Assembly: GCA_009783365.1 (NCBI GenBank)
Contig: WRHG01000037.1
Span: 1 to 13,961, forward strand
DNA: 13,961 bases
From: Clostridia bacterium
GTDB lineage: Bacteria > Bacillota_A > Clostridia > Christensenellales > Aristaeellaceae
Direction of reading: 5' to 3'
The notes beneath the pieces were generated by a model. It had not been told where the DNA came from. It did not search any database and was given only the letters and a program-made list of their open reading frames with translations. Below, one piece after another: positions 5,253-12,256 of the stretch. Both the position numbers and the translations under genes were made by a program. Positions within the stretch are counted from its first letter, which is position 1. Each line of letters begins with the position of its first letter.

Positions 5253-8018
5253 CTACTCATCCCGATACAGCCTCAGCCATCCTTCCCGCACCCCGTCCCA
5301 GGAGTAGCGGTCTTTAAGAATACTTCGCCTTTGCCATTCCTCCCGGGGAAGGGGCGCCGGGGCCTCCGCCTCCCGCGTTTTTTCCGTGCCCGCCATTTCT
5401 TCCAGCGCCCCGGCCATCTCCTTAAAATCCGCGCAATAGTGTACGCCGATCCCCATTTCCCGCAATTGGGGGTAATCCAGCCACGCCCCCGCCAGCACCC
5501 GCGCCCCGGCATAGAGGTACTCCTGCAGGCTTCCGGAGAAGGAGTCCGTCCGCACGGTTTGAAGGAATACGTCCGCGCAAAGGCGCAGCATGGCGCTTTC
5601 CTCCCCGTCCAGGAAGGAGGTCAGGATCAGGCATTTACAGGGCAAGGCTGCGGCCAGGTCCCGTACCCGTTCCATATAGGCTTCGTCCGTCTTGCCATAG
5701 GTCATCTGCAGTACCACCGTGATCCTGCTGAACCGGGACGGCCGCAAGGCCTCCATATCCCCGCGCCACCGGCCGATGAGCGCTTGAAGGGCCTTGTCCT
5801 GCTGCTGGGCGGGGGAGGCGCTGTACCCCACGCATACCACGAAGCGGTCCGGCCCGATGCCGAAATGGGCCTTGCACGCGGCCCTGTCCATGCGCGCCCG
5901 CACCCGGTCGATGCTGGCAAGCCCCGGCTGGCCAAAGTACACCAGGGCAGTCCGGTCCGCCACGGATTCGCCGAACAGGCGCTTTAGCATCTCCCGCTGG
6001 GGAGCCGCGTGGACGGTCACCCAGTCGCACTTCCGCAGATAGGGCTTCATGCGGGCCAGCGCCCTTTTTGACGACCGCAGCAGATCGCTGCCCCAAAAGC
6101 TGGCCACCCATTTGGGCCCCTCGGGTCCCTTCTTTTTTTCGCCCTTTACGATCCTCCAGCCCAGCGCCAGGTCCCGCTGGGAGAGATAGTGGTTATGCAC
6201 TACGCTGAAGGGTCCCAGCCGCCGGAGCTGCCTGGCGTTCAGCCATACCCGGAGCCACATCCGCAGCCGGGGCACGCGCCGCGCCAACGGCAGGGTGTGG
6301 CGGTCCTCATAGACCCGCACGCGGTTTTCCCGGTAATAGGCCTCGTGGGTGGAGGCGGCAGGGGAAATTCCCTGATGGGGCCCTCCGTAGATGGGAAAAA
6401 GCACCGTTTCATACCCCGCCGGCAGCAGCAGGTCCTCGATGTAGCGGCGGGTCCACAGGGCTTCCCCGTCGGCGATAATCAGCGCCCGCGGGCGGGCTAT
6501 GGGCGATATTGCGGATCCCGCTCCGGCGCCTTTTCCTCCGTTTTTCCCGCTTTCCCTCCTGACGGCACGGCCGGCCCAAGCGGAAAGCGGGCCCAGGGCC
6601 GCGGCCCGGGCTGTTCCCAACAGCGTGCCCAGCTCTTTCCAAAACAGCCGGCACCCGACGATCAGCAAGATTGCCAAAAAACCGTATTTCAGGCTATCCC
6701 GGCCGGCCAGCAAATAGTTTGCCGCGGCGGCCAGCAAACCAAGGCCCACGGTGTACGCCACGTAACGGTAATCGGGGATGGCCTTGTAGTACCGCTCCCC
6801 GGCCCAGGTGCGCAGCAGGAGGGAGACGATGGCGGCGGCGGCGGCGGCTATGGCGGCGCCGGTCTCGCCCAGGAACGGGATCAGCAGGAAGCACAGGGCC
6901 AGGTTCATCCCTACGGAGAGCAGAAACGCGAGGGTGTTCCAGTGGGTTTTTTTGGCGATGCCGATACCCAGGCCCGTGGTTTCGCTGAGGCAGTAGCACA
7001 CAGGGGACAGGAACAGAAAGGGGAAGTACACTGCGGAGCTTCGATAGGCGGGGCCCAACAGCAGAAACACCGGGCCTTGAAGCAGGGTCAGCCCCAGGAT
7101 GAACAGGGTGAGGGCGCAGGCCATCAGCCGGTGTACGGTAAAAAAGCGCCGGCTGTTCCCGCTCTGGTAATGCTCATACACATAGGGAGCCCAGTAGGTG
7201 GTAAACCCGGTCTGAATGACGTTAACGGTGGAAGCCAGGCCCAGGGCGCTGGTGAAGACGCCCACGGAGGCGAAGCCCAGCAGTTGGCGAAGGACGAGCG
7301 GGCTTACGGAGTTGTTGAGCCAGGTGATCACTGCCAGGGGGATCAGGGGCGCGGCGTAGGCCGTCATGTTTTGCAGGAAGGGCCTGTCCGACCGGCTGCG
7401 GAAATGCGCGTCGAACCGCTTGCGCTGGGCCAGGATGAACGCCAGCGTAAACAGGCCCATCAGCCCGGTCAGCGCCAGGATGGCGGCCCGGCCGCCGCCG
7501 CCCCGGAAGCCCACCGCCAGGTAAGCGACCTTGGTCAGCAGGGCGTGAGCCACCCCTTGGATGGTGTACAGCTTTGCGTTTTGCTCCATCCGGTAGCACA
7601 GGGACAGATACCGGAACAGCACCATGCACAGGCTGAACAGGCCCAGGCAGGCGAATACGGCGATGTCCGCCTCGCCTGTCACCCCCCGGCTGATCTCCCG
7701 CCAAAAAGCGAAAGCCGCCCCCGTGACCAGCAGGCTGAAACCCACCGAGGTGGCCGCGCAAAACGTAAACATGGACGCCCTGGAGGCCCTCCCCGGCGGT
7801 TCCCGGAAGAACCGCACAAAGGCCTGGTCCAGCCCCAAATAGCAAAAGGACGCCGCCAGCGCCGCATAGGTGTTGAACAGGTTGATCTTGCCCAGTTCCC
7901 CCGGCGCGAACAGGCGTGTGGAAAGGGGCGTCGCGATTAAGCTGATCGCAAAAGCGGTCCAGGCCGTGAGAGAGAAGCCGATCATGTTTTTAAGGAAGCG
8001 CTTTTTGGATGACTCCAT
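5253..8018 (-). CDS. polysaccharide flippase fused to a GT-B-type glycosyltransferase
   Basis: One uninterrupted frame encodes 921 residues. Residues about 1-460 are a multi-pass membrane protein with an Arg/Lys-rich start and roughly 12-14 hydrophobic segments, typical in length and look (LFAPGELGKINLFNTYAA, LNNSVSPLVLRQLLG) of Wzx-like MOP-superfamily flippases that move lipid-linked glycans across the membrane. A Gly/Ala/Lys-rich linker (about 484-507) leads to a cytoplasmic domain (about 508-915) that resembles a GT-B glycosyltransferase: a Rossmann-like start (PRALIIADGEALW), FWGSDLL near 640, VLQMTYGKTDEAYMERVRDL near 767 and a late acidic motif TDSFSGSLQEYLYAG near 820. The VLQMTYG and late motifs faintly recall WecF-type lipid-linked sugar transferases; this is from memory and weak. 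The fusion suggests that sugar addition and export act together in capsule, teichoic-acid-like or exopolysaccharide synthesis. AAAGGA (8024-8029) lies 5 bases before the ATG. It lies downstream of rarA on the same strand across a 248-base gap. Confidence 0.85.
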   Translation of the reverse strand: MESSKKRFLKNMIGFSLTAWTAFAISLIATPLSTRLFAPGELGKINLFNTYAALAASFCYLGLDQAFVRFFREPPGRASRASMFTFCAATSVGFSLLVTGAAFAFWREISRGVTGEADIAVFACLGLFSLCMVLFRYLSLCYRMEQNAKLYTIQGVAHALLTKVAYLAVGFRGGGGRAAILALTGLMGLFTLAFILAQRKRFDAHFRSRSDRPFLQNMTAYAAPLIPLAVITWLNNSVSPLVLRQLLGFASVGVFTSALGLASTVNVIQTGFTTYWAPYVYEHYQSGNSRRFFTVHRLMACALTLFILGLTLLQGPVFLLLGPAYRSSAVYFPFLFLSPVCYCLSETTGLGIGIAKKTHWNTLAFLLSVGMNLALCFLLIPFLGETGAAIAAAAAAIVSLLLRTWAGERYYKAIPDYRYVAYTVGLGLLAAAANYLLAGRDSLKYGFLAILLIVGCRLFWKELGTLLGTARAAALGPLSAWAGRAVRRESGKNGGKGAGAGSAISPIARPRALIIADGEALWTRRYIEDLLLPAGYETVLFPIYGGPHQGISPAASTHEAYYRENRVRVYEDRHTLPLARRVPRLRMWLRVWLNARQLRRLGPFSVVHNHYLSQRDLALGWRIVKGEKKKGPEGPKWVASFWGSDLLRSSKRALARMKPYLRKCDWVTVHAAPQREMLKRLFGESVADRTALVYFGQPGLASIDRVRARMDRAACKAHFGIGPDRFVVCVGYSASPAQQQDKALQALIGRWRGDMEALRPSRFSRITVVLQMTYGKTDEAYMERVRDLAAALPCKCLILTSFLDGEESAMLRLCADVFLQTVRTDSFSGSLQEYLYAGARVLAGAWLDYPQLREMGIGVHYCADFKEMAGALEEMAGTEKTREAEAPAPLPREEWQRRSILKDRYSWDGVREGWLRLYRDE

Positions 8019-8266
8019 AACGATCCTTTCCCCTGCATAAGGACTGCCCGTATCGGATATTATTTTTCGGCTCTTTCAGGCGGGATTCAAAGCGCCTTTT
8101 GTCCGCAGGGGTATCACTTGGGCATGAAATACGGTCAGGGATGGAACCCCGGCCCTGCGGTATGGAGCGAAAGGTGGCTGCCGGCGGCAAGGGGTCTCGG
8201 GGGGTAAGCCCCTCGAAGGAAAACAAGCAGGCGGTGGGGGATATCGTAAGGAGGACGGGCCCTCCC
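8019..8266. other. intergenic region between rarA and the flippase fusion
   Basis: No gene is supported here. The region holds an AT-rich patch (about 8058-8067) that could contribute a -10 (TAATAT on the minus strand), but TTGAAT upstream is spaced at 22 bases and does not make a convincing pair. It also holds the second copy of the 26-base near-repeat and a small AGGGG/CCCCT hairpin (8189-8213). Confidence 0.4.
8162..8187 (-). repeat. 26-base intergenic near-repeat, copy 2
   Basis: This is the partner of 5225-5250 with four mismatches, in the same orientation, about 80 bases downstream of the rarA stop codon. Two of the mismatches break the small hairpin seen in copy 1, so a shared terminator function is not obvious. 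Confidence 0.5.
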
Positions 8267-8270
8267 TTAC
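8246..8270 (-). terminator. hairpin over the rarA stop codon
   Basis: GTAAGGAGG (8246-8254) pairs with CCTCCCTTAC (8261-8270) with one bulged C and a 6-base loop. The stem includes the rarA stop codon (TAA, 8267-8269). No T run follows on the minus strand, so it is more likely a 3'-end structure than an intrinsic terminator. Confidence 0.35.
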
Positions 8271-9634
8271 GGAAGCGAAGCGGCGTCCCGCCTGCGCTCC
8301 ATCCTCTGTTTCAGCCTGGCCTCATGGCCCTGGTCGGAAGGCTCGTAGTACACCCTGTTTTCATAGCCGGGGGGCATGTAGGTCTGCTTCACGTAGTGGC
8401 CCGGATAGTCGTGGGGATACCGATAATCAGGGGTGACTTGATGGGGAAGCTTGTAGCTCTTTTCCCGCAGATAGGAGGGTACGGGGGTGAAATCGCCCTT
8501 TTCCGCGTCGGCGCAGGCGGCGGCGATGGCGTTTACCACGCTGTTGCTCTTCTCCGCCTGGCAGATGGCGATGATGGCTTGGGCGATGGGTATGCGGGCC
8601 TCAGGCATGCCCACGAACTCGAGGGCTTTGACGGCGGCATGGGCCTGGAGCATGGCGATGGGGTCGGCCAAGCCCACATCCTCACTGGCATGGACCACCA
8701 CCCGCCGCAGGATTAGTTTGGGGTCCACCCCGGCGTAGAGCAGCCGGGCGAACCACAGCAACGCCGCGTTGGCGTCGCTGCCCCGCATGCTCTTGATGAA
8801 GGCGGACAGCATATCGTAGTACAGATCCTCATCCAGTGAAAGGGTGGGCTTCTGCACGCTTTCCCGGGCAGCCTGCAGGGAGATGGCGCGGGCCGGGCTC
8901 GCCGGCGGTTCTACAGAACAGACGTTCCCGTCTTCTTCCGCCGCCCCGTCCCCGCCGGTGAGAAACGCCAGCTCCAGAGCGGCGAGGGCGGTGCGAACGT
9001 CGCCGCCGGCCACCTGGGCGATGAGGCGGAGGGCGCCGTCCTCACAGCGGACATCATAGGCGCCGTAGCCGCGCTCCCGGTCCCGGAGAGCCAGCAGCAA
9101 GGCCTGCTCCACCTCGTCGGCGGCGAGGGGTTCAAAGGCAAAGACGCGGCAGCGGCTGACGATGGCGGGGGTCATGCTGGCCATGGGGTTTTCGGTGGTG
9201 GAGCCGATAAAGCGGATGAGGCCGCTCTCAATGGCGGGGAGGATGCTGTCGCTCTGGGCTTTGGACCAGCGGTGGCACTCGTCCAGAAGGAGGTAGGTGG
9301 CGCGGCCGTAGCGGATACGGCGGTCGTCGGCCTCCTTGAGGACCTTGCGGACGTCGGCCACGCCGCTGGTGACGGCGTTTAGCTTCTCGAAGGCGCTGCC
9401 GGTACGGTTGGCGATGATGGCGGCCAGGGTGGTTTTTCCGCAGCCGGGAGGGCCCCAGAAGATGCTGCTCTGCAGCCTGTCCGCCAGGATGGCGCGGCGG
9501 AGAATCCTGCCCTCTCCCAGGAGATGCTTCTGGCCGATGAATTCCTCCAGGGTACGCGGCCGCATGCGGTCGGCCAGGGGCGCCTGGGCGGCGTGGCCCA
9601 GGGTGGCGCTCCAGAAGGTGGCCTGGCCGGACAT
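8267..9634 (-). CDS. rarA: replication-associated recombination protein A (AAA+ ATPase)
   Basis: The 455-residue protein matches the RarA/MgsA/WRNIP1 family over its whole length. RarA is a cytoplasmic AAA+ ATPase, related to clamp loaders, that acts at stalled replication forks. Visible motifs are Walker A GPPGCGKTT (about 61-69), Walker B LLLDECH (about 115-121), sensor 1 GSTTENP (about 144-150), an arginine finger in VSRCRVF (about 159-165), sensor 2 GGDVRTAL, and the family's C-terminal signatures AFIKSMRGSD, ASEDVGLADP, FVGMPEARIPIAQA, YPHDYPGHYV and YYEPSDQG. The start at 9634 is chosen over the in-frame ATG at 9658 because AGGGAGGAA (9641-9649) precedes it at normal spacing, and the promoter at 9667-9695 would start transcription almost at 9658. 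The first residues (SGQATFW) are therefore the true N-terminus. It is divergent from the purR group. Confidence 0.95.
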   Translation of the reverse strand: MSGQATFWSATLGHAAQAPLADRMRPRTLEEFIGQKHLLGEGRILRRAILADRLQSSIFWGPPGCGKTTLAAIIANRTGSAFEKLNAVTSGVADVRKVLKEADDRRIRYGRATYLLLDECHRWSKAQSDSILPAIESGLIRFIGSTTENPMASMTPAIVSRCRVFAFEPLAADEVEQALLLALRDRERGYGAYDVRCEDGALRLIAQVAGGDVRTALAALELAFLTGGDGAAEEDGNVCSVEPPASPARAISLQAARESVQKPTLSLDEDLYYDMLSAFIKSMRGSDANAALLWFARLLYAGVDPKLILRRVVVHASEDVGLADPIAMLQAHAAVKALEFVGMPEARIPIAQAIIAICQAEKSNSVVNAIAAACADAEKGDFTPVPSYLREKSYKLPHQVTPDYRYPHDYPGHYVKQTYMPPGYENRVYYEPSDQGHEARLKQRMERRRDAASLP

Positions 9635-9640
9635 AGATCG

Positions 9641-9649
9641 TTCCTCCCT
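9641..9649 (-). promoter_or_regulatory. ribosome binding site fixing the rarA start
   Basis: On the minus strand AGGGAGGAA lies about 6-8 bases before the ATG at 9634. The alternative ATG at 9658 has no purine-rich site before it. Confidence 0.8.
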
Positions 9650-9666
9650 GTTTGTCATTCTACCGT

Positions 9667-9695
9667 ACTATACACGTTTTTGAAAAAGATGGCAA
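9667..9695 (-). promoter_or_regulatory. rarA promoter
   Basis: On the minus strand TTGCCA (9690-9695) and TATAGT (9667-9672) are separated by exactly 17 bases. Transcription would begin near 9660, giving a leader of about 26 bases before the rarA ATG. Confidence 0.75.
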
Positions 9696-9733
9696 TACGG
9701 CCCGGGCGTTCTTTTCTTTTCGCTTTCGGCGGC

Positions 9734-9762
9734 TGGAAACATTCGCCCTTTCATGATATAAT
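9734..9762 (+). promoter_or_regulatory. promoter of the purR group, with a palindrome at its downstream edge
   Basis: A consensus TATAAT (9757-9762) with a TGA extension (9754-9756) lies 17 bases after TGGAAA (9734-9739), a four-of-six match to -35. The 8-base palindrome ATTCGAAT (9761-9768) overlaps the end of the -10. It contains the CGAA core known from PurR boxes in Bacillus, so autoregulation is conceivable, but the rest of the box is not matched. Confidence 0.65.
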
Positions 9763-9789
9763 TCGAATCATCCCCCGGGAGGGAAAGCG

Positions 9790-9915
9790 ATGCCCGGCAG
9801 CGGGTATCGCGTGCTGGGGAAGGGCAGTAACAACGCGCGGCGGGGAAGCCGGCCGGGAAGCCGCCGGCCGCGGGGCGGCGTCCGCGGAGAGAAAGCCGCC
9901 GCCTCTGGAGGATAA
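9790..9915 (+). CDS. possible 41-residue leader ORF upstream of purR
   Basis: An ATG at 9790 follows a good ribosome binding site (GGGAGGGA, 9778-9785) and opens 41 codons to a TAA at 9913-9915, 5 bases before the TTG start of purR. The peptide is small, very basic and Gly/Arg/Ser-rich (begins MPGSGYRVLGKGSNNARRG). It has no membrane segment and resembles no family I know. The purR ribosome binding site (GGAGG, 9907-9911) is made by the last codons of this ORF, so translation of the leader would pass directly over it and could couple to purR or block it. The reading frame crosses a GC-rich segment where CGGCCG occurs at 9850-9855 and 9865-9870 and can pair. It may be a real leader peptide, or simply an open stretch of GC-rich leader RNA. 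Confidence 0.4.
   Translation: MPGSGYRVLGKGSNNARRGSRPGSRRPRGGVRGEKAAASGG
9907..9911 (+). promoter_or_regulatory. ribosome binding site supporting the TTG start of purR
   Basis: GGAGG lies 9 bases before TTG at 9921. No ATG or GTG in frame nearby has a site of this quality, and starting here reproduces the N-terminal length of Bacillus PurR. Confidence 0.65.
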
Positions 9916-9920
9916 GAGCC

Positions 9921-10856
9921 TTGGAGAGAGTTCACCGCAACGAGCGCGTCGCAGCGCTTTTAAAGATCCTCACCGATTCCCCGAACCGGCTGTTCGCCCT
10001 GTCCCACTTCTGCCAGATGTTCGCTACGGCCAAGTCCACCCTCAGCGAGGACCTTGAGCTTCTTCGGCAGATGCTGAAAACGTATGATTTGGGCGTCCTG
10101 GACAGCGTCGCCGGCCCGGGCGGAGGGGTGCGTTTCCGCCCTGTGATGACCGCTGAGGGAGCCCTCGCCTTCACCCGGGATCTCTGCGCCGAGCTGCGCG
10201 CGCCTTGGCGTTTGCTGCCCGGCGGCGTTCTTTACATGCACGACCTCCTGGGAGACCCCCGCAAAGTGCGCCGCATGGCCAACCTCATCGCCGGCCGTTT
10301 CTATGACGTTCAGCCGGCCTTCGTCCTCACCGTGGCCGCGTCCGGCATCCCCGTAGCCCTCTTCACCGCCGAGGCGCTGGGAATACCCCTGGTGACCGCC
10401 CGCAGGGATCACGCGGACCCTAACCCCCTTTTCCATTCGCCGGTTCCGGGCCCGGCCATGCCGGAGACGCCGCCTGTGGAAAAAGAGGCCGCAGCCTCCG
10501 GTTCCGCGGCGGCTGGCAGGACGCGCAGGCTGAGCCGAACGGCCTTGCGCCGCTGGGAAGACAGGCTGAATCCGCGCGGCCCTCATGCCATGAGCCTCCC
10601 ACGGCGGGCCGTCCGGGAGGGCCAGACAGGCCTGATCGTTGATGATTTTATGAGTACCGGCGACACCGTCAAGGGCATGATGGATCTGCTGGCCGGGGCG
10701 GGCGCCGGCGTTGCGGGCGCCGCCGTGGTTGCCGCCGCCGCTGGGCCGGCCCGCCGGCTCGCGGCGGACGTTCTGTCCCTCCTGGTCGTGGATGTGGACG
10801 GGGAGGCGGGAACTTTCACCGTAAAGCCTTCCGAGGACATAGCCTCGCTTCCGTAG
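9921..10856 (+). CDS. purR: Bacillus-type purine operon repressor with a remodelled loop
   Basis: The 311-residue protein aligns along its length with PurR of Bacillus subtilis (about 285 residues), a cytoplasmic repressor of purine genes whose DNA binding is relieved by PRPP. Residues 1-75 form the winged-helix domain (FATAKSTLSEDLELL, then VAGPGGGVRF); residues about 85-300 form the phosphoribosyltransferase-fold domain, with LLPGGVLYMHDLLGDP, TVAASGIPVALFTAEALGIP and the PRPP motif IVDDFMSTGDT (239-249). The PRPP motif is nearer the canonical transferase signature than that of Bacillus PurR. Between ARRD (160-163) and AMSLPRRA (223-230) there are about 60 residues instead of about 24: the usual TEGSTVSINYVSGS segment is missing and a Pro/Ala/Glu-rich insert (about 170-205) is present. 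Position next to a GlmU-derived gene matches the purR-spoVG-glmU neighbourhood of Bacillota. The start is TTG. Confidence 0.88.
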   Translation: MERVHRNERVAALLKILTDSPNRLFALSHFCQMFATAKSTLSEDLELLRQMLKTYDLGVLDSVAGPGGGVRFRPVMTAEGALAFTRDLCAELRAPWRLLPGGVLYMHDLLGDPRKVRRMANLIAGRFYDVQPAFVLTVAASGIPVALFTAEALGIPLVTARRDHADPNPLFHSPVPGPAMPETPPVEKEAAASGSAAAGRTRRLSRTALRRWEDRLNPRGPHAMSLPRRAVREGQTGLIVDDFMSTGDTVKGMMDLLAGAGAGVAGAAVVAAAAGPARRLAADVLSLLVVDVDGEAGTFTVKPSEDIASLP

Positions 10857-10982
10857 GGAGGTTCCATCCCCTTGATTGCGAGTGAAGACGGCATCAACAT
10901 ATACCGGCCTGCGGCTGGAGCGCGCGCGGCGGGATGCCGGAGGCGGCGATGAAAGCGGGCGGGGGCTCCTCTGCGGGAGCGA

Positions 10983-10988
10983 AGGGAG
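10983..10988 (+). promoter_or_regulatory. ribosome binding site fixing the GlmU-like start
   Basis: AGGGAG lies 8 bases before the ATG at 10997. The upstream in-frame ATGs (10934, 10949) lack good sites and would add a Gly/Ala-rich stretch before a domain that starts normally at MKQTLGW. Confidence 0.65.
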
Positions 10989-10996
10989 TGTTCCAC

Positions 10997-12136
10997 ATGA
11001 AACAAACTCTGGGATGGGTCGTAATAAGGCCTGCGGGCCCCGAATGCGCCCCTGCGGCAGGCGGATTCGCGACGCCGCTGCTGGGCCGGACCTGCCGGGA
11101 GCATGTGCGGCAGGCCCTTGCGGACAGCGGGGCCCGGGTGGCGGACGACGAGCGGGCTTTTGAGGAGCCTTTTGACGTGGTGCTGCTGGCCCGGGAGGAC
11201 GCGCCCTGCCTGGAGCCTGCCGCGCTGGCGGCTCTCGCGGCGGCGGCCGGAGGCGGGACCGCGGAGTCGCTGACGTCCCCCCGGGGAGAGGCCGTTGCCG
11301 TGGCTGTTTCGAGCGGAGAGTGGTTGCGGGCGGTGAAGTCCTGCGCCATGTCCGCGATAGAGGCGGCCGGGATGCTCCTCAGCGCCCGCGACGATAGCCG
11401 GCCCGCGGCGTACGCGCCTGGGGGGGGCGAAACGGTGGCGGACGCGACCGGCTACGCGGCGGCCTTCCGCGTACTCCGCGAGAGAATCGCCCGGAGGCAC
11501 ATAGCCGCAGGCGTCATCCTGCCGGACCCGGAGCGGGTGATTATCGAGGCGGAGGTGACCATCGGCCCGGGGGCGGTCATCTATCCGGACAACCTTCTTA
11601 TGGGGCGGACATCCGTGGGAGCGGGCTGCACGCTCTACCCGGGCAATCGCCTGGAAAACGCCGTGGTGGGCCAGGGATGCGCCGTTGAGCACTCCGTACT
11701 TTTGGATTGCGATATTGGCGACGAGACAAGCGTGGGCCCTTTCGCTTACCTGCGGCCGGGCACGGTGGTGGGCAGCCGCTGCCGTGTGGGCGATTTTGTG
11801 GAGATTAAAAACAGCCGCGTGGGGGATCATAGCAAGATTTCCCATCTGACCTATGTGGGCGACGGGGAGCTGGGCCGCAACGTGAACCTGGGCTGCGGCG
11901 TAGTCTTCGTGAATTACGACGGCAAGGCCAAGCGGCGCTGCGTTGTGGAGGATAACGCCTTCGTGGGATGCAACTGCAACCTGGTGGCCCCCGTCACCGT
12001 CGGCCGGGACGCCTACGTGGCCGCCGGCGGCACCGTGGTGGAGGATGTACCCCCCGGCTCCCTATATGTAGCCAGGGCCCGCGGCGAGGTGAAAGAAGGG
12101 TGGGTAACCAGGCGTAAAGAGAAGGGGATGCTGTAG
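10997..12136 (+). CDS. GlmU-like glucosamine-1-phosphate acetyltransferase with a decayed uridylyltransferase domain
   Basis: The 379-residue protein ends in a full left-handed beta-helix acetyltransferase half (about 165-379) like that of GlmU, which acetylates glucosamine-1-phosphate for peptidoglycan precursor synthesis. Residues matching the E. coli active site are R253 (RPGT), K271 (EIKNS), H283 and Y286 (SHLTYVGD), N297 and N306 (NYDGK); the residue matching S405 is C325. The C-terminal VKEGW is present. The first half (1-164) is about 80 residues short for a GlmU. It keeps traces such as TPLLGRTCREHVRQAL (26-41) and VVLLAREDAPCLEP (61-74), the place of the usual GDVPLL motif, but the nucleotide-binding LAAGxGTRMxSxxPK signature is gone. 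Uridylyltransferase activity is therefore unlikely. The gene lies 140 bases after purR on the same strand, as in the purR-spoVG-glmU order, with spoVG absent. Confidence 0.85.
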   Translation: MKQTLGWVVIRPAGPECAPAAGGFATPLLGRTCREHVRQALADSGARVADDERAFEEPFDVVLLAREDAPCLEPAALAALAAAAGGGTAESLTSPRGEAVAVAVSSGEWLRAVKSCAMSAIEAAGMLLSARDDSRPAAYAPGGGETVADATGYAAAFRVLRERIARRHIAAGVILPDPERVIIEAEVTIGPGAVIYPDNLLMGRTSVGAGCTLYPGNRLENAVVGQGCAVEHSVLLDCDIGDETSVGPFAYLRPGTVVGSRCRVGDFVEIKNSRVGDHSKISHLTYVGDGELGRNVNLGCGVVFVNYDGKAKRRCVVEDNAFVGCNCNLVAPVTVGRDAYVAAGGTVVEDVPPGSLYVARARGEVKEGWVTRRKEKGML

Positions 12137-12256
12137 CGTTTTTAGGGTGCGGACGCAACGGACGCTAGCATAACGGTCTGTGGAGAGGAATACAGCACAT
12201 ATTACGCAGCCTCGATTTATCTATAAAGAGTTTGTAGAGCGAAATGCCGTTTGCAC
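12137..12256. other. intergenic region between convergent genes
   Basis: This 120-base stretch between the ends of the GlmU-like and leucine-rich-repeat genes marks a sharp change to lower GC. GCGTTTTT follows the first stop codon, but no hairpin precedes the T run, so I cannot call a terminator for either gene. Confidence 0.4.

Noticed and set aside
6829..6860. GGC/GCC triplet run inside the flippase part
   Set aside because: It encodes an alanine-rich membrane helix (AAIAAAAAAIVSLLL). Length changes would stay in frame, so it is not a phase switch.
6189..7940. Long open frame (583 codons) on the plus strand opposite the flippase fusion
   Set aside because: It is antisense to a well-supported gene, its product is low-complexity Gly/Gln/Arg-rich with no family features, and it has no ribosome binding site. 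It arises from high third-position GC.
9280..9310. DECH instead of DEIH in the RarA Walker B motif
   Set aside because: The catalytic Asp-Glu pair is kept and, from memory, this variant occurs in clostridial relatives, so it is not notable.
10872..10952. TTG-initiated 26-codon ORF between purR and the GlmU-like gene
   Set aside because: A GGGAGG precedes it at 10 bases, but the peptide is short, ends in an Arg run, resembles neither SpoVG nor YabJ, and has no independent support.
10583..11845. Long open frame (420 codons) on the minus strand across purR and the GlmU-like gene
   Set aside because: It is antisense to two recognised genes, with an Arg/Pro/Ala-rich product typical of GC-rich shadow frames.
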